DNA of 64,000 bases, from the NCBI RefSeq assembly GCF_950295315.1, contig NC_080177.1, forward strand, positions 84,882,716-84,946,715, in the 5' to 3' direction. Origin of the DNA: Erinaceus europaeus (lineage: Eukaryota; Chordata; Mammalia; Eulipotyphla; Erinaceidae). The notes under the pieces were generated by a model, which saw only the letters and a list, made by a program, of their open reading frames with translations, searched no databases and was not told where the DNA came from. The position numbers and the translations under genes were made by a program. Shown here one piece after another: positions 52,951 to 64,000 of this stretch (positions are counted from its first letter, which is position 1; the number at the start of each line of letters is the position of its first letter).

Positions 52951-54200
52951 AGGTGTTACCTGTTCCTGTTCTTTAATGATTTATGTTTTCGATTTCTCTC
53001 TCACATGATCTGTCTACCAGCAGTGGCTCTGCTGGGTGATTTCAGTTGCAGTGCCAGTGTACACGTTACTTAGTTGGATCCATCCTATTATTAGCATAGT
53101 CATGCCTGCCTGTGACACTTGACTAGGTCACTGAGTTTTCAGAGTAAGCCTCAAAAAGTGGAAATGTGTGTGTGTGTTGGGCAGGGGCTCTGGTTTTTTC
53201 CAGATAGAGTTAGGATGATACAGTAGTCTAAACACATTTAGAAAAATGTGTTTGTCCAAAAATATTATGTTCCACAGCACATATAGACTGAGACAAGCAG
53301 GACACAGCAATGAGTCTCCTGAGTGGAGATACTTGGAGGATACTGAAATGTGTCCCACTTGACAAATTATAGTGTATATCAGCATCTTTGAGGTTGTGAG
53401 AGATTCAACAGCAAAACAACTGCTAGAATTGTTTAGCTCAATATTTACGTAGGAACTATTTATTAGATTGGAAGAAAGTGGATCACTGCTATATAGTTTA
53501 TTTGATGTTAACAATACTTGAAGCTATACGCCATGAACACTGTAGGTATAAGGAACATGGCATGTAAGAGTATTGGCCTAGTGTCTGTAAGCCCTAAGAA
53601 AACTATGCAAATGGAATTATTCATTGTGTCAAGATGGAAATTTTATTCCATTGTTAGTCAATAGTTGAATCCAGAAGTAAAAAATTTCGTTTGCCTGATT
53701 AATAGTATAGAGATTTCAGAGAGCAGCAGAAATTGGAAAGCGTGTTTTAAAAAGAGTTGATACAAATACTACTATTCTTGAGAGATATAAATGATCTGTA
53801 TATATTTACCTAGATGCAATTTTGCTGATGTAATGATTATGTAAATGTGCCCAGGCTATACAGTGTGCAATGAACAGAACACACTTATGAAATAATGTGT
53901 TTTGTAAATAACTTTACCCTCAGTGAAATCCAAACACACATACTTAATAGAGCATTTTTAGCCTAAATCAAGAAGAAACGATGTAACTTCTTATGTACTC
54001 ACTGTATTTTACACAGTTTTATGTTTTTACAGTCTAATATATTTGTAAAGGATTTGCTGCTTGGAGTCTTAGAATAAATAGCATTACTATATTTTAAAGC
54101 CTCAAGTTACACAACTATTTTGTCTTAAATTATATAAGGTGGTCTTAATATTTATCTTTATATTGTTAATAGCTTCATAGTAAGATTCATTGTTTACTTT
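52951..54200. other. Repeat-poor unique AT-rich DNA
   Basis: About 1.25 kb. A 128-codon minus-strand frame (53128-53514) has no recognised domain and weak protein character. Confidence 0.35.
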
Positions 54201-54204
54201 GTTG

Positions 54205-54430
54205 GTATTTTATTTATTTATTAGTTTTTAATCTTTATTTATTTGTTGGATAGAGACAGTCAGAAATTGAGAGGGAAGGGGGTGATAGGGAGAGAGACGG
54301 AGAGACACCTGCAGCCCTGCTTCATCACTCACGAAGCTTTCCCCTGTAGGTGGGGACTAGAGGCTTGAACCTGGGTCCTTGCACACTGTAATATGTGCTC
54401 TCAACCAGGTGCACCACCACCTGGCCCCCT
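54205..54430 (-). mobile_element. SINE-A
   Basis: TTATTTATTTGTTGGATAG, CCCCTGTAGGTGGGGAC, AGGCTTGAACCTGGGTCC, GCACCACCACCTGGCCCCC head. The flank TTGTTGGTATTTTAT occurs on both sides (54200-54214 and 54429-54443), a good TSD. Confidence 0.93.
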
Positions 54431-54505
54431 TGTTGGTATTTTATAAGGCTTTGATGTTAGTGTGAAAGTAACTAACATAAAATAGCGAACAGAGAAAGCA
54501 TTAAG

Positions 54506-54710
54506 ATTCATTCATTCATTCATTCATTCATTCTGTTGTCACTGCTGGAGCTCCACTGCTCTGTGCTGACATCGGTCGGATTGAAAGAGAGTTGAGAGAG
54601 ATGGAGAAAAATGGAGGGAGAGGGAAAGAATGAGAGAAAGAGAGAGGGAGAGAGAGAGATAAAGAGAAGCTTTGAGAGAAGAAAAGGTAGAGAGAGACTA
54701 AAGCTCCCCA
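54506..54710. repeat. (ATTC)n and GA-rich low-complexity DNA
   Basis: (ATTC)n at 54506-54533 and an A/G-rich tract at 54585-54705. The frames read Ser/Leu-rich on the minus strand and Arg/Glu-rich on the plus strand and are not genes. Confidence 0.85.
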
Positions 54711-54839
54711 GTGCAGTAGAATGGGCGTTTTGCTTGACAAAGCCAGTCCCTCTCGGGAGAGCTGCCTTCCTGACCCTGTTGCTTAAACACTTGATCAGTG
54801 GGCTATGGCTTAACATGGCCACCAAGACAAGGGTGAGAT

Positions 54840-56190
54840 TATATTTGAGTTATTCCTTTTGAAAACTGATGGTGTCCATGAACATGTCTACATAAGTATT
54901 TGTAAGACCGTAATGACCAATGAACCTGAACAAGAAAACTTACAAAGTGAACTGGAAAACTTAGTCCACTTTTATTTGCATATAAACGTATTTCCTCAAA
55001 TAAAATTAATTAAGTTGTTAAAATATCCTACACTGACATGCACACATTTGTTTGTATATAGTAGAATTAAATTATAAGGTAGAAAATACTCATATTAAAA
55101 ATTAGAGTTTGATTAAAAAAACAGACTTAGAAAAATAGTCATTTAATGTAAAAATAAAATTCCACTTTAAAAAATAGAGAAATATCATCATAAGTGGAAA
55201 AAGTCACATAGAAGAAGCAATTCCTTTGTTTCCCTTTCATTGCTTGAAGAAGCATTATGCTAAAGAAATGGCATTTCTAATCTCAGTTATGATAAGTTAT
55301 TATTTTATATTCTAAAATAGAAAGAACACAAAATAAAATCAATGAATAAATTATCCCTAAAAAAATAAAAAGAACCTCATTTTGCAGCTCGGAGATGGCC
55401 ATAAATTGAGGAGAGATTCATTTATAATACCTTCATTCACCCCAAATTTAATAATTTTTTGACAAGCAGATAATCATCTTTAAGATATTATGTGCTACTC
55501 ACTAAGGAAAATGATAGGAAACTTGATAACATGATCTTCCAATTTAATATTATTTCTGAATGAATTTTCAGATATATCACTTATCTGAACTCTAATATGA
55601 ATTTTCTTGTGTGTCATGCTTATTTTCCCTAATTCTCAAAGCAATGTTTTTAAAATATACTCACATTAGTATATGTAAGATTTATAAGAATGATTTTTGT
55701 AATCTAGAATAAGATTTTTTTAGATGCACAGATACCAACTAAAATATTGTTGAGATTAAAACTGTATATTTCAAGGCACATGTTTGCTGCAACTTTTCTG
55801 CCTATTTATTTTTTCCTGAGTCCTAATACAGCAACATCATCTCTGGTCCTTGGTGAAGCTATGCAAATTATTCTGTGTTGAGAAATATTCAGCATTCTAG
55901 ATTTTGCAATGTCAGTGTGGTCCACAGTACCAGCATCAACTTGGAACTTGTTAGAAATGCAAAGTTGAAGTCCAAGGAAAGGGCCTGCTCCCTGGTGTCA
56001 CACCTGTCTTTTCATGAAGGGAAAGTATGTGCTTTCTTGGAGAATTGTAGGACTGAATCTGTTAGCTCAGATCAAACACCCGATCCCTGTCTCCGTCAAG
56101 TGTCAACCGTTTGTTTCTACAGGTGAAGCTAAGGGAAGACCAGTAAGGTCAGGGTTAGTCAGGAAACGGTCTGGGGCCTCTCATATCTCC
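54840..56190. other. Unique AT-rich DNA
   Basis: About 1.35 kb, very AT-rich, with no recognised repeat. The short frames are probably random. Confidence 0.35.
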
Positions 56191-56198
56191 CCTCCTCC

Positions 56199-56552
56199 TT
56201 GAGAGAGGGTCATGGGCCCTACTCCCTGTTCATTGTAATAAAAGGAGGAGAAGGAGGTGGAGAGGGATTACTCCATGCTGTAACAAACTTTATCAGACAG
56301 CCACGCCATATCATCTACTGGAGTGAAATTCAGTCTATGTCTGTGCCCTTAGCCATCAGAGTGACCAAATTAAGTCCTTCTGGGTTTGATTTCAAAATCT
56401 TGGTCATGCCTCAAAACTATGGTGACAGATATCTTTATCAAGATTTCAAGTTTCACCTAGATTCTAACGGCCAACCTATTAAAAAGGACCTGATGTGGAT
56501 TCCAAAGCTACATTCTAAAGCCAGAACTTGTATTTTTAACGTATTTTATTAG
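56199..56552 (+). other. Unrecognised 117-codon frame
   Basis: The middle reads protein-like (IIYWSEIQSMSVPLAIRVTK, DFKILVMPQNYGDRYLYQDF) and the frame is longer than most here. It runs into tail-family-like sequence after about 56540. It has no domain I know. It could be a pseudogene piece, an old retroelement or chance. Confidence 0.25.
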
Positions 56553-56700
56553 TGATTGGATATTGATATACAGAATTGTAACTTAATGGTGTCATTCCAT
56601 ACAGTTCCTACCAACAGAGTTCTGTGTCCCACCCCCTCCACTGGAAAGTGCAATAATTCTCCCAAAGTCAGAGATACGGGCTGATTCTATAACTATATAT
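56540..56700 (-). mobile_element. Tail-family 3' tip, old subtype
   Basis: TTTTATTAGTGATTGGATAT, CATACAGTTCCTACCAACAG, CCCACCCCCTCCACTGG, then CCCAAAGTCAGAGATACGGG as in the copy at 29270. Confidence 0.65.
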
Positions 56701-57074
56701 GGCTATGGATGTATATTTATATGTATATGATATGTAATGTGCAGTATAATATATATAATGTTGCCCGTTTTTTCAACCGCCCTGCCTTCACTTCCTTTCT
56801 AAGTCCCCCCTACACCTATTCCTGCTTCCAGGTGCTTTTCCTTTGTTCCTCTTCTCTGTCTGATAAGAGCAACAGCGCCTGGCTTCCTCTGGTCTTTTCC
56901 AGATTGGCTGTCCTTTCATTTATGTGATAAAAACAAGATTCCTGGTGACCAGCACTTCTGGTCCTGGTGGAATGGAAGTACAGTGCCCTCTGGTTTATTT
57001 CCTTCATCATGATATGTCAAAACTCTTGACTATCCTGTTTGCATAATAACTTTATAAGTTAAGTTGCTTCCCTG

Positions 57075-57345
57075 TCTCCAGAGCCCTGGCCCACTAGGGA
57101 AAGAGAGAGACAGGCTGGGAGTGTGGATCCACCTGCCAACACCCATGTTCAGCAAGGAAGCAGTTACAGAAGCCAGACCTTCCACCTTCTGCACCCCCAT
57201 AAAGAATGTTGGTCCATGATGCCAGAGGGATAAAGAACAGGGAAGCTTCCAATGGAGGGGATGGGACACAGAACTCTGGTGGTGGGAATTGTGTGGGATT
57301 GTACCCTCATTATCTTACAATCTTGTTCATCATATGAAACCACTA
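57075..57345 (+). mobile_element. Tail-family 3' end, plus orientation
   Basis: CCAGAGCCCTGGCCCACTAG, GGATCCACCTGCCAACACCC, CCAATGGAGGGGATGGGAC, CTCATTATCTTACAATCTTG. Confidence 0.85.
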
Positions 57346-57654
57346 ATATTTGTTTAAAGCTAAGACAGCACCAATTTAGGGTGCTTCTCCCAGATGTCTC
57401 AAGGTCTGGGCCGGGTGACTCTGAAAGGTGGCAGTGCTCTGTTTAGGAGCTCATCCAGGTAGGTGACCAAGAGCTGCAGGGAACCAGCCATGACGTTGGT
57501 TCACCTAGCTGCCTAGTGTGGTCTTGCTTTTCCACCCTGCGGGCAAGGGGCAAGGGGTGACAAATTTTGGCTCCCCTACACGTGTCCTTGGACAGCGGAG
57601 CTGTGTCCTTCTCCAGCGAGGTGTAGATGCTCTGCTCTTCTCCCTCAAGTGTCG

Positions 57655-57873
57655 CTTGTTTTGTTTATTTATTTTTGGATGGACACAGATAGAAACTGAG
57701 AGAGGAGGGGAAGATAGAGACAGAGACACTTGCTTCACCACTTGTGAAGCTCCCCGCCCCCGCCCCCGCCCCCGCCCCCGCCCCCGCCCCCGCTGGGGAC
57801 GAGAAGCTTGAACCTGGGTCCTTGCGCATTGTGATGTGAGCGCTTAACCAGGTGCATTGCCCCCTGGCTCCCA
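57655..57873 (-). mobile_element. SINE-A with a (CCCCCG)n expansion
   Basis: Minus-strand SINE-A: TTTATTTATTTTTGGATGG tail side, ACTTGTGAAGCTCCCC, then a hexamer run, GAAGCTTGAACCTGGGTCC, and head AGGTGCATTGCCCCCTGGC. The normal CCTGCAGGTGGGG site is where the hexamer expanded. Confidence 0.9.
57752..57793. repeat. (CCCCCG)n hexamer run
   Basis: Seven C4-5G units. The minus strand has seven G5 blocks spaced by single C, a strong candidate for G-quadruplex folding. Confidence 0.93.
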
Positions 57874-57879
57874 TCTGTT

Positions 57880-59300
57880 TTCCCTTTCTCCCTTTTGCAA
57901 TTAGTTGCTTTTGCCTGTGCTATGAAGTTGGTAGATTTTTGTCATTGTTGCCTTTTTTCCTTCCAAAATAAAAATTTATTCAAAAAGCTAACAAAAATCT
58001 TTTTTTCTTGAATATTATAAACATTTTCGGTTATATTCTGCTAGACTGAAAGAAACAGAAAACAAACCCATTATGCCATTCCCCTGCTTCAAGAGTGAGC
58101 TCCGGCGGCAGCTCCGGGAAATTGTATCGTGTGTTCTCTTCAGAATTCACAGCTGTTTCTCACCGTGCTGGGAGAGACGAGTTCCATCCCCATGTAGACC
58201 TTGCAGCTCGGTTTTCTATGTGCCTTGATGGTCTTGGCAGTTCAGTCCCTGAACTTTCAGAAAATGTTTAGAAATCTAAGCCAAAGATTTAGTAATTGTT
58301 TACTTTTCAACCTCTAACTAATTTTACCTTAAAAATGATGGTTAGTGTACATTAAAACAAATACAAATATAAATGTATAATTACTAGTAGTACACACTTC
58401 AATATGATATCACATTAAATGCACGTGCCTGTTTCCTGTGAGAGCTCAAGCATGGCCTCTGACATCAGACATGGATTCAGCCTCTTTCCGTTGTTTTCAG
58501 AAATAATTTCCTCCTTTAAAACTGACAATGACCTTCCATCTTCTTTCATTATCTAGGAGGATGTTTACAATGTCTTGCCTGTTTCCCCCAAGCTTTTTCA
58601 TTTTCGCAAACTGCTTTTAATTTCTAGGAAATATTCCTAGATGCAAAATGCTACTTTATGAATAATTTCTGTATTCCCCTCTTGGGTAATTGCTACTTAT
58701 CTGGCAAGCTTTTAAAGCTATTTTCAAAAAGCCTTCCTAGGGACCTGCAATTAGCTTCTTTTTACTTTTTTAAAAACATTCTGTCTGGATTTTCTTCAAT
58801 GTTGGAATATTTTAAAAGATATTTTTTTCAGAAGACATTTATGTGTCTCATAATTTAAAATGGGCTTAAGGCCATGTGATATATCTCTGCATAAGAGTAA
58901 TTAAACATTTTGCATTCAGAAATTGTATCTTCAAAACCTGTAAGGGAGCCATGAAAAATGACTGCATTTTACAACTTTGTCATTAATTATTATAAATTAG
59001 TTTCTCTACAGTGCTAGTAGTGGCGGTAACAAAATTAAACGTTTCAAAATTATTCTTATTGTCTTTAAACTAAAATATTTTTATTGCAGGCATACTGGAA
59101 ATAATTTAATTGGTTTTGCTAGTACTGTACGATGATGCTGATCTTCCATATCCATTTCAGTCTGTAAAGCCCTTGTATACTGTCCATATGTCCTTCTCCC
59201 CTCAACACTACTCTTTCTGTACTTAACAACTGAGTGACCAATCTCGAGGTCAGCATAGCAGTACACAGCAACCTTGTGTTGCCTCCGTGCTCAGATAAGG
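57880..59300. other. Repeat-poor unique DNA
   Basis: About 1.4 kb, AT-rich. A slightly GC-richer patch at 58095-58250 has no recognised exon. Confidence 0.35.
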
Positions 59301-59307
59301 GTAAGAT

Positions 59308-59341
<34 letters not shown>

Positions 59342-59345
59342 CATG
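59308..59345. repeat. (CA)n microsatellite
   Basis: CA units with one GC interruption, then a short ACACATGT stretch. Confidence 0.95.
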
Positions 59346-59845
59346 TACACACACATGTAGCTCAGATTTACTTCTTGGTATGGTAGAGCAGATCATCTAT
59401 GATATATTTTCGTAAACACAAATGTTTCCCTTATATGAAAGGATTTTCTTCCTTCTTTCCTTTCTCCCCAGATGGTCTTGTAGTGGGGACGATGGCTTAC
59501 AGTACACTTGTGCACACAGAAGTGTGGATTCTCATCTCACTGTCATAGGTGTCTGCAAAACACACCACACCCCAGCTTGGGGCCTTGCGCCATCATGTCC
59601 TGGTGCTCTGGTGTTCTCCCAGGGTTCTTTCCGACCCTCCCATCCTCTTCTCCTCCACAGCCCATGGCTTTGATGCTAATCAAGTTCAGTGATTCCTTGA
59701 AAAAAGGTCTCCAGATGAAACGGATTTGGGATGAAAGTATAATACATGGTAGTTCATTTTAACATTGCTAAGCAACACTAGCTTTAACCTGTTAGGGATA
59801 CTATTAAAAGAACTGTTGGCTCTTGTAAAAAGTTAGCACTGATGA
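59346..59845. other. Unique DNA
   Basis: No repeat recognised. The two overlapping plus-strand frames (59422-59762) are probably chance. Confidence 0.3.
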
Positions 59846-59849
59846 CTTA

Positions 59850-60043
59850 ATATTTTTTAAAAATATTTTATTTATTTATTTATTATTGGGTAGAGACAGA
59901 GAGAAATTGAGAGAGAAAAGGGAGATGATAGATAGATAGAGCTAGATAGACAGACAGACAGACATGCTTCACCTTGAACCTGGGTCCTTGAGTACTGTCA
60001 TGTGTGTGCTTAACCAGATGTGCCACTGCCTGGCCCCATGGCT
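59850..60043 (-). mobile_element. SINE-A, internally shortened, with (GATA)n/(GACA)n
   Basis: TTATTTATTTATTATTGGGTAG tail side, a GATA/GACA run at 59925-59962, then CTTCACCTTGAACCTGGGTCC with the CAGGTGGGG block deleted, and head TGTGCCACTGCCTGGCCCC. Confidence 0.85.
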
Positions 60044-61370
60044 CATGATTTTTAAACATTGAGAAAGATCCCATTAGATCTGTTTGTTAGATCTTTCATA
60101 TTAGTTCTCTCAAATCTGTTTGTTAGATCTTTCATATCTGTTATTATTACATGTATTGAACTGGATACCTTGAGTGAACAAGCATCACCTTTATTTTAAT
60201 ATGTTGACACTGAAAATAAACAAAGACTTAAGTCAAGAAGCCAGCATAGGTCGCACCTCACTGAAGTCCTCTCCAGCATCTGCATTGCCAGACGCAAGGC
60301 TAGCACTGCACGCACTTTCACTGTTAGACCACATTGCCAGCCCAGACGCAATATATTTAAGATTACACTCCTTTCTGTTATATGAACACATGAATAAACT
60401 AGCATCTGTTAAACAGAAACATGTAGAAGATAATAACGATGCCTCTCCATTTTCAGATTCACACACTGCCACCCAAATGTACTCGCATGGCATTTCCTGA
60501 CTTTGAAATAATCTATAATTAATCATTACAAAGATTTAAAAGACTCAAATATTGAAAAAGCAAGAAATTTGGATTCAATGAGTACAAAATGAAACACTGG
60601 TTTAGAAAATCTGAATGGATGAAAAAACAGATACTGAATGAATAATTAGGAGAACAAAGCCAGCAAATTTCTGGAAAGTAGGATAGTAATAGATGAAAGA
60701 CTGGGAGAAAAGCACATGGGAAATCAGGAAAAACATAAACGATTTAAAGAAGATTTTTAATTTTTTTTGGTAACAAACAGAACATAGTTACATGAATAAC
60801 CTCATTTAATTATCCAGCTACTCAGTATAGTAAACGGAGAGCACTTGGAATTTGACATCACATGACCTGACTTTGAGGTCTCCCTTTCAGGCTTAGACTC
60901 AGCTCCTGTCTCTTCTCAGCTTGCACAGTGCTCTCCACGTGTAGGCAGGGAAGAGTGAGCATGCTGCATCCATTTTCTGCGTTGTGCTATCAGAGATGGC
61001 TGCTTAGAACTCTTGACTGTGTTACAGAATTTCAGCAACTCAGCTTTAAAGAATCACACGTCTACTTCTCGCTCTCCAGCATACATCATACCCATCATAC
61101 CACAAACAGTGGCTAGAAAGAAAGAAAGATTTTCATACCCCGAATCACCATTCTCCCCTTTGTTTCTGCTCTGTTTCTCACGGCAGGTATTTCCCTTGTG
61201 ACAACTGCTCATTATTGTTTTAACTGCTTATTATCCTTAAATCTCATCCCTCCTTACAAATCATGTTCAGTAATGTGACATAAGTCCGATCATTAGTCTT
61301 GCTTGCTTGTTTGCTGATTGAGTGGCTGAGTGCTTGTTATTTTCTCAAGAACAAAATCAACTTGTGTTCA
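60044..61370. other. Unique DNA with an old SINE remnant
   Basis: A partial inverted SINE-like piece lies at about 60285-60355 (CAGACGCAAGGCTAGCACTG). TTTGTTAGATCTTTCATAT occurs twice (60084 and 60119). No exon recognised. Confidence 0.3.
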
Positions 61371-61375
61371 GATGC

Positions 61376-61667
61376 AATAAAAATTGTCATGGTTTTCTTG
61401 GTGATATGCATCTATTCAAGACAGGAAGTTCCTATGTGAATGTGAATGGGGAGCCACACAGCAATACAACAGTTGCCATGTCATCCCAATTTCCTTTGCA
61501 TTATAGTTTATAAAAAGGGTTAATAAAAATTGTCATGGTTTTCTTGGTGATATGCATCTATTCAAGACAGGAAGTTCCTATGTGAATGTGAATGGGGAGC
61601 CACACAGCAATACAACAGTTGCCATGTCATCCCAATTTCCTTTGCATTATAGTTTATAAAAAGGGTT
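61376..61667. repeat. Perfect 146-bp tandem duplication
   Basis: 61376-61521 and 61522-61667 are identical base for base as far as I can read, each starting AATAAAAATTGTCATGG and ending AAAAAGGGTT. There is no low-complexity core. It is either a very recent duplication or an assembly artefact. Confidence 0.95.
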
Positions 61668-61671
61668 AATA

Positions 61672-62655
61672 GGATGTGATTTGGTAAGTTTATCTTTTGT
61701 AGAATATACGTGGAAGTCTAACTCCCATATGAACCTTTCTCTGGTTGGCAGTAACCTAGGGATTCAATTGATCATTAGTGCCCCTCTAAAAGCAGAAGTT
61801 GGTTTAATTGTACATTTTACTCTTCTGTATCTTAGACCTGTCTCTCACCTTCACCTGATTGATGATTCTAGTGACAGTTAGGGCCATCTTTTCATTGCTG
61901 CAGAAGTGAATGTTTACAGTGCTTGTGTCTAATCAGTGTCAGGAAGATGAGACAACCAAGAAACTTGAGGTTATTTCCTGTTTTAGCTTTTATTCTCTCT
62001 CTGAATCATCTTTCTACCACTGTGATGCTCTAGTCTGAGGGACATGCAGTAATGGAAGTTTACACATGGGATAATTGCTTTATGCTGAGCCTTTGAGAAA
62101 AAAGAATCATTTTCTCTTTTCCAATGCATTCAGTTAATTTCTCTCTCATTGGCTTGGCTGCTTATGAGTTGAAAAGTCATTATTATGAAAATGGAATTGT
62201 GGGATGCATGCCAAAAAGAGATACACTCTTACTAGCTCTTCCAAATTATTGGAAAGTTAGTACATTTTTAGTCCTATATTGATATTTACTTATTAAATAC
62301 ATTGACTTAATTGCAAATATATAACCAAAATAAATATCATAATTATATTGAAGATATAAATGTATTAGACATAGGGATAAATATAAATTGAAGACATAAG
62401 TATGTGAATGAATTCCTAGAAATACATGGAGCTTATCTGTAAAGGAGGTGAGCCGATGTCTCAGGATGACAGAGCTCTTCTTTTTCTTTTTTCTTAAATA
62501 GTTGCAGGTGAAACAAAGAAGAAAGAGCTTTATTTAATAGAAAAAAGCTAACATATCTAAATTGTAATGATTATAAATAATTTAAATTTATGTTCAATAT
62601 TTTCTCAAACTTATCTGCATTTTAAGTTCAACTGAGAATCTTTTAAAACTTCCAA
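61672..62655. other. Unique AT-rich DNA
   Basis: About 1 kb without recognised repeats or exons. Confidence 0.35.
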
Positions 62656-62661
62656 AGTTCA

Positions 62662-62955
62662 GGGAGTCAGGCGGTAGTGCAGTGGGTTAAGCTCACATGG
62701 CACAAAGCACAAGGACTGGGATAAGGATCCTGGTTCGAGTCCCTGGTTCCCCACCTGCAGGGGAGTCGCTTCACAGGTGGTGAAGCAGGTCTTCAGGTGT
62801 CTGTCTTTCTCTGCCCCTCTCTGTCTTCCCCTCCTCTCTCCATTTCTCTCTGTCCTATCTAATAACGAGATCAATAACAACAACAATAATAACTACAACA
62901 ATAAAACAAGGGAAACAAAAGGAAATAAATAAATTAATTAAAATTATAAAAAACT
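62662..62955 (+). mobile_element. SINE-B
   Basis: GGGAGTCAGGCGGTAGTGCA head, B-box GGTTCGAGTCCC, CCCCACCTGCAGGGGAGTC, GGTGAAGCAGGTC, (AAC/AAT)n tail. The flanking AACTTCCAAAGTTCA and AACTTTCAAAGTTCA form a TSD of about 15 bp with one change. Confidence 0.93.
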
Positions 62956-63017
62956 TTCAAAGTTCAAACACATTCCATTAGATCATGAAAACATTCTAAT
63001 AGAGTCACTTCTTGAGA

Positions 63018-63232
63018 GGGAAAGATGGCATATATAGTGAGAAAGAGAGAGAAAAAAAGAGAGAGAGAGAAAGAGAGAGAGAAACACACACACAGAGAGA
63101 GAGAGAGACGTACTTACAACCCTGCTTCGACACTTGCGACGTTTCCCCCTTGCAGATGGGGGCCAGGGGCTTGATCCTGGGTCTTTGATCAATGTAACAT
63201 GTGTGCTTAACCAGGTGCGCCACCCAGTCCAG
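63018..63232 (-). mobile_element. SINE-A with (GA)n/(CA)n
   Basis: GA/CA-rich run at 63041-63108, then CCCCCTTGCAGATGGGGGCC, GGGGCTTGATCCTGGGTC, head GGTGCGCCACCCAGTCC. Confidence 0.85.
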
Positions 63233-63665
63233 AAATAATCATTTCACAGTCAATTTAAAGGCATAGATCTGAGCCCAGTTTTATTTTTATAGAAAATTCT
63301 TATGATAAAGTAGCAAGAAAATCATACAACATGACTTAGAAACATTAGAATTTTGAGAGGGGCTTGAAGTTCTTATAAATATTTTTTTTAGTTTTTTATT
63401 AAGGTAAAGTTGTCTTATATGGCTGTATTTTTTGAGAAGTACAATTTCAAACCTCTTTATAATACGTGTTGCCATGCCACATCCACCACTGAAGTACCAG
63501 TATTCCTCATCTGCAGTCTGCTGAACACCCAGCCTCAGCCCATCCAGTCCCATCTTAATCTCACATCCCAGTCAAACAGGTTGTTTTTGTAGGGATGGCC
63601 ATACAGAACTTGAGTGGTAAATGTAGTGTGGAAAAGTATCTTGTGATAGTCTCACTGTAACAGCT
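63233..63665. other. Unique DNA
   Basis: No clear repeat. It may include diverged L1 3' text next to the L1 at 63680. Confidence 0.3.
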
Positions 63666-63679
63666 ATTAAATCACTAGT

Positions 63680-63910
63680 AATTTTAGGGGGGAAAGACTA
63701 CATTTGACTCTGTCTTTTCTCTTGCTTTCGTCTCTTTTTAATCTCACATATGGTGAGGTCATAAGGTATTTGTCTTTTTTCTTTTGACTTATTATGCTGA
63801 GCATAATACCTTCCAATTCAACCCATGTTGTAACAAATGTTATGGTTGAATCTTTTCTTACAGCCATTGTGTATATATACCATTATGACTACAATGTACA
63901 GTGACACTTC
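63680..63910 (-). pseudogene. L1 ORF2p C-terminal fragment, minus strand
   Basis: Minus-strand frames read AVRKDSTITFVTTWVELEG and IMLSIISQKKKDKYLMTS, the L1 ORF2p C-terminus with altered residues. ATTGTGTATATATACCATTA in plus reading is the inverse of the L1 TGGTATATATACACAAT phrase. 5'-truncated and non-functional. Confidence 0.85.
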
Positions 63911-63963
63911 AGTGAATAGACAGCTTTGACTTCTGGAAAATATCTGTCTTTGATAAAGATCTG

Positions 63964-64000
63964 TCGGGGGCAGGTGGTGGTACACATTGTTGAATACACA
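63964..64000 (+). mobile_element. SINE-A head, cut by the window end
   Basis: GGGGGCAGGTGGTGGTACAC begins a SINE-A that continues past the window. Confidence 0.75.

Overview
The window is nuclear DNA from a placental mammal. It is AT-rich and densely packed with interspersed repeats. Three tRNA-derived SINE families recur throughout, and I recognise them from memory as typical of hedgehogs (Erinaceidae, Erinaceus-like). No database search was possible, so this assignment is an inference. I find no convincing host protein-coding exon, rRNA, functional tRNA or CRISPR array. The window reads as an intergenic or deep intronic segment, and the open reading frames in it are almost all chance frames or pieces of transposable elements.

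Repeat families, as labelled below. SINE-A starts near GGGGCCAGGTGGTGGC and ends in an AATAAATAAA tail. SINE-B starts near GGGAGTCGGGCGGTAGCGC and has an (AAC/AAT)n-rich tail. SINE-C has the core TAGCATAATGGTTATGC. 'Tail family' is an abundant LINE-like repeat whose copies share one 3' end (a box reading CTATCAGGGGAGGGG, then TCCTATGG, then an A-rich tail) and have variable 5' ends. It is probably a lineage-specific L1 3' region. Classical L1 ORF2/3'UTR fragments and one L1 5'UTR/ORF1 fragment are also present.

Layout. 0-5 kb: an L1 insertion with an apparent 3' transduction, a solo LTR with a perfect 6-bp target-site duplication (TSD), a 9-copy 38-bp tandem array, and a 1.3-kb composite (GA)n array. 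5-24 kb: tail-family copies, L1 pieces, SINEs and an ERV 3' end with LTR (10.96-11.71 kb), separated by unique DNA. 24.9-27.4 kb: a short two-LTR provirus with primer-binding site, one internal ORF and polypurine tract, inserted into a tail-family copy. 29-31 kb: an L1 5'UTR/ORF1 start fused directly to a tail-family 3' end. 32-34.2 kb: a solo LTR and an aberrant provirus with the same LTR end, inverted, at both termini. 34.5-35 kb: a solo LTR that contains a tRNA-Gly 5' half. 35-64 kb: mostly unique AT-rich DNA with scattered SINEs, an ancient L1 piece, two further solo LTRs, a 49/53-bp minisatellite (47.9 kb), a C5G hexamer run inside a SINE (57.75 kb) and a perfect 146-bp tandem duplication (61.4 kb).

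There is no gene pathway to describe. The biology here is retroelement history: ERV LTR elements with 6-bp TSDs and lysine-tRNA-type primer sites, non-autonomous or rearranged derivatives of them, and L1-driven insertions including the SINEs. All family names and copy boundaries come from reading by eye and should be treated as approximate to about 5-20 bases unless a TSD is given.
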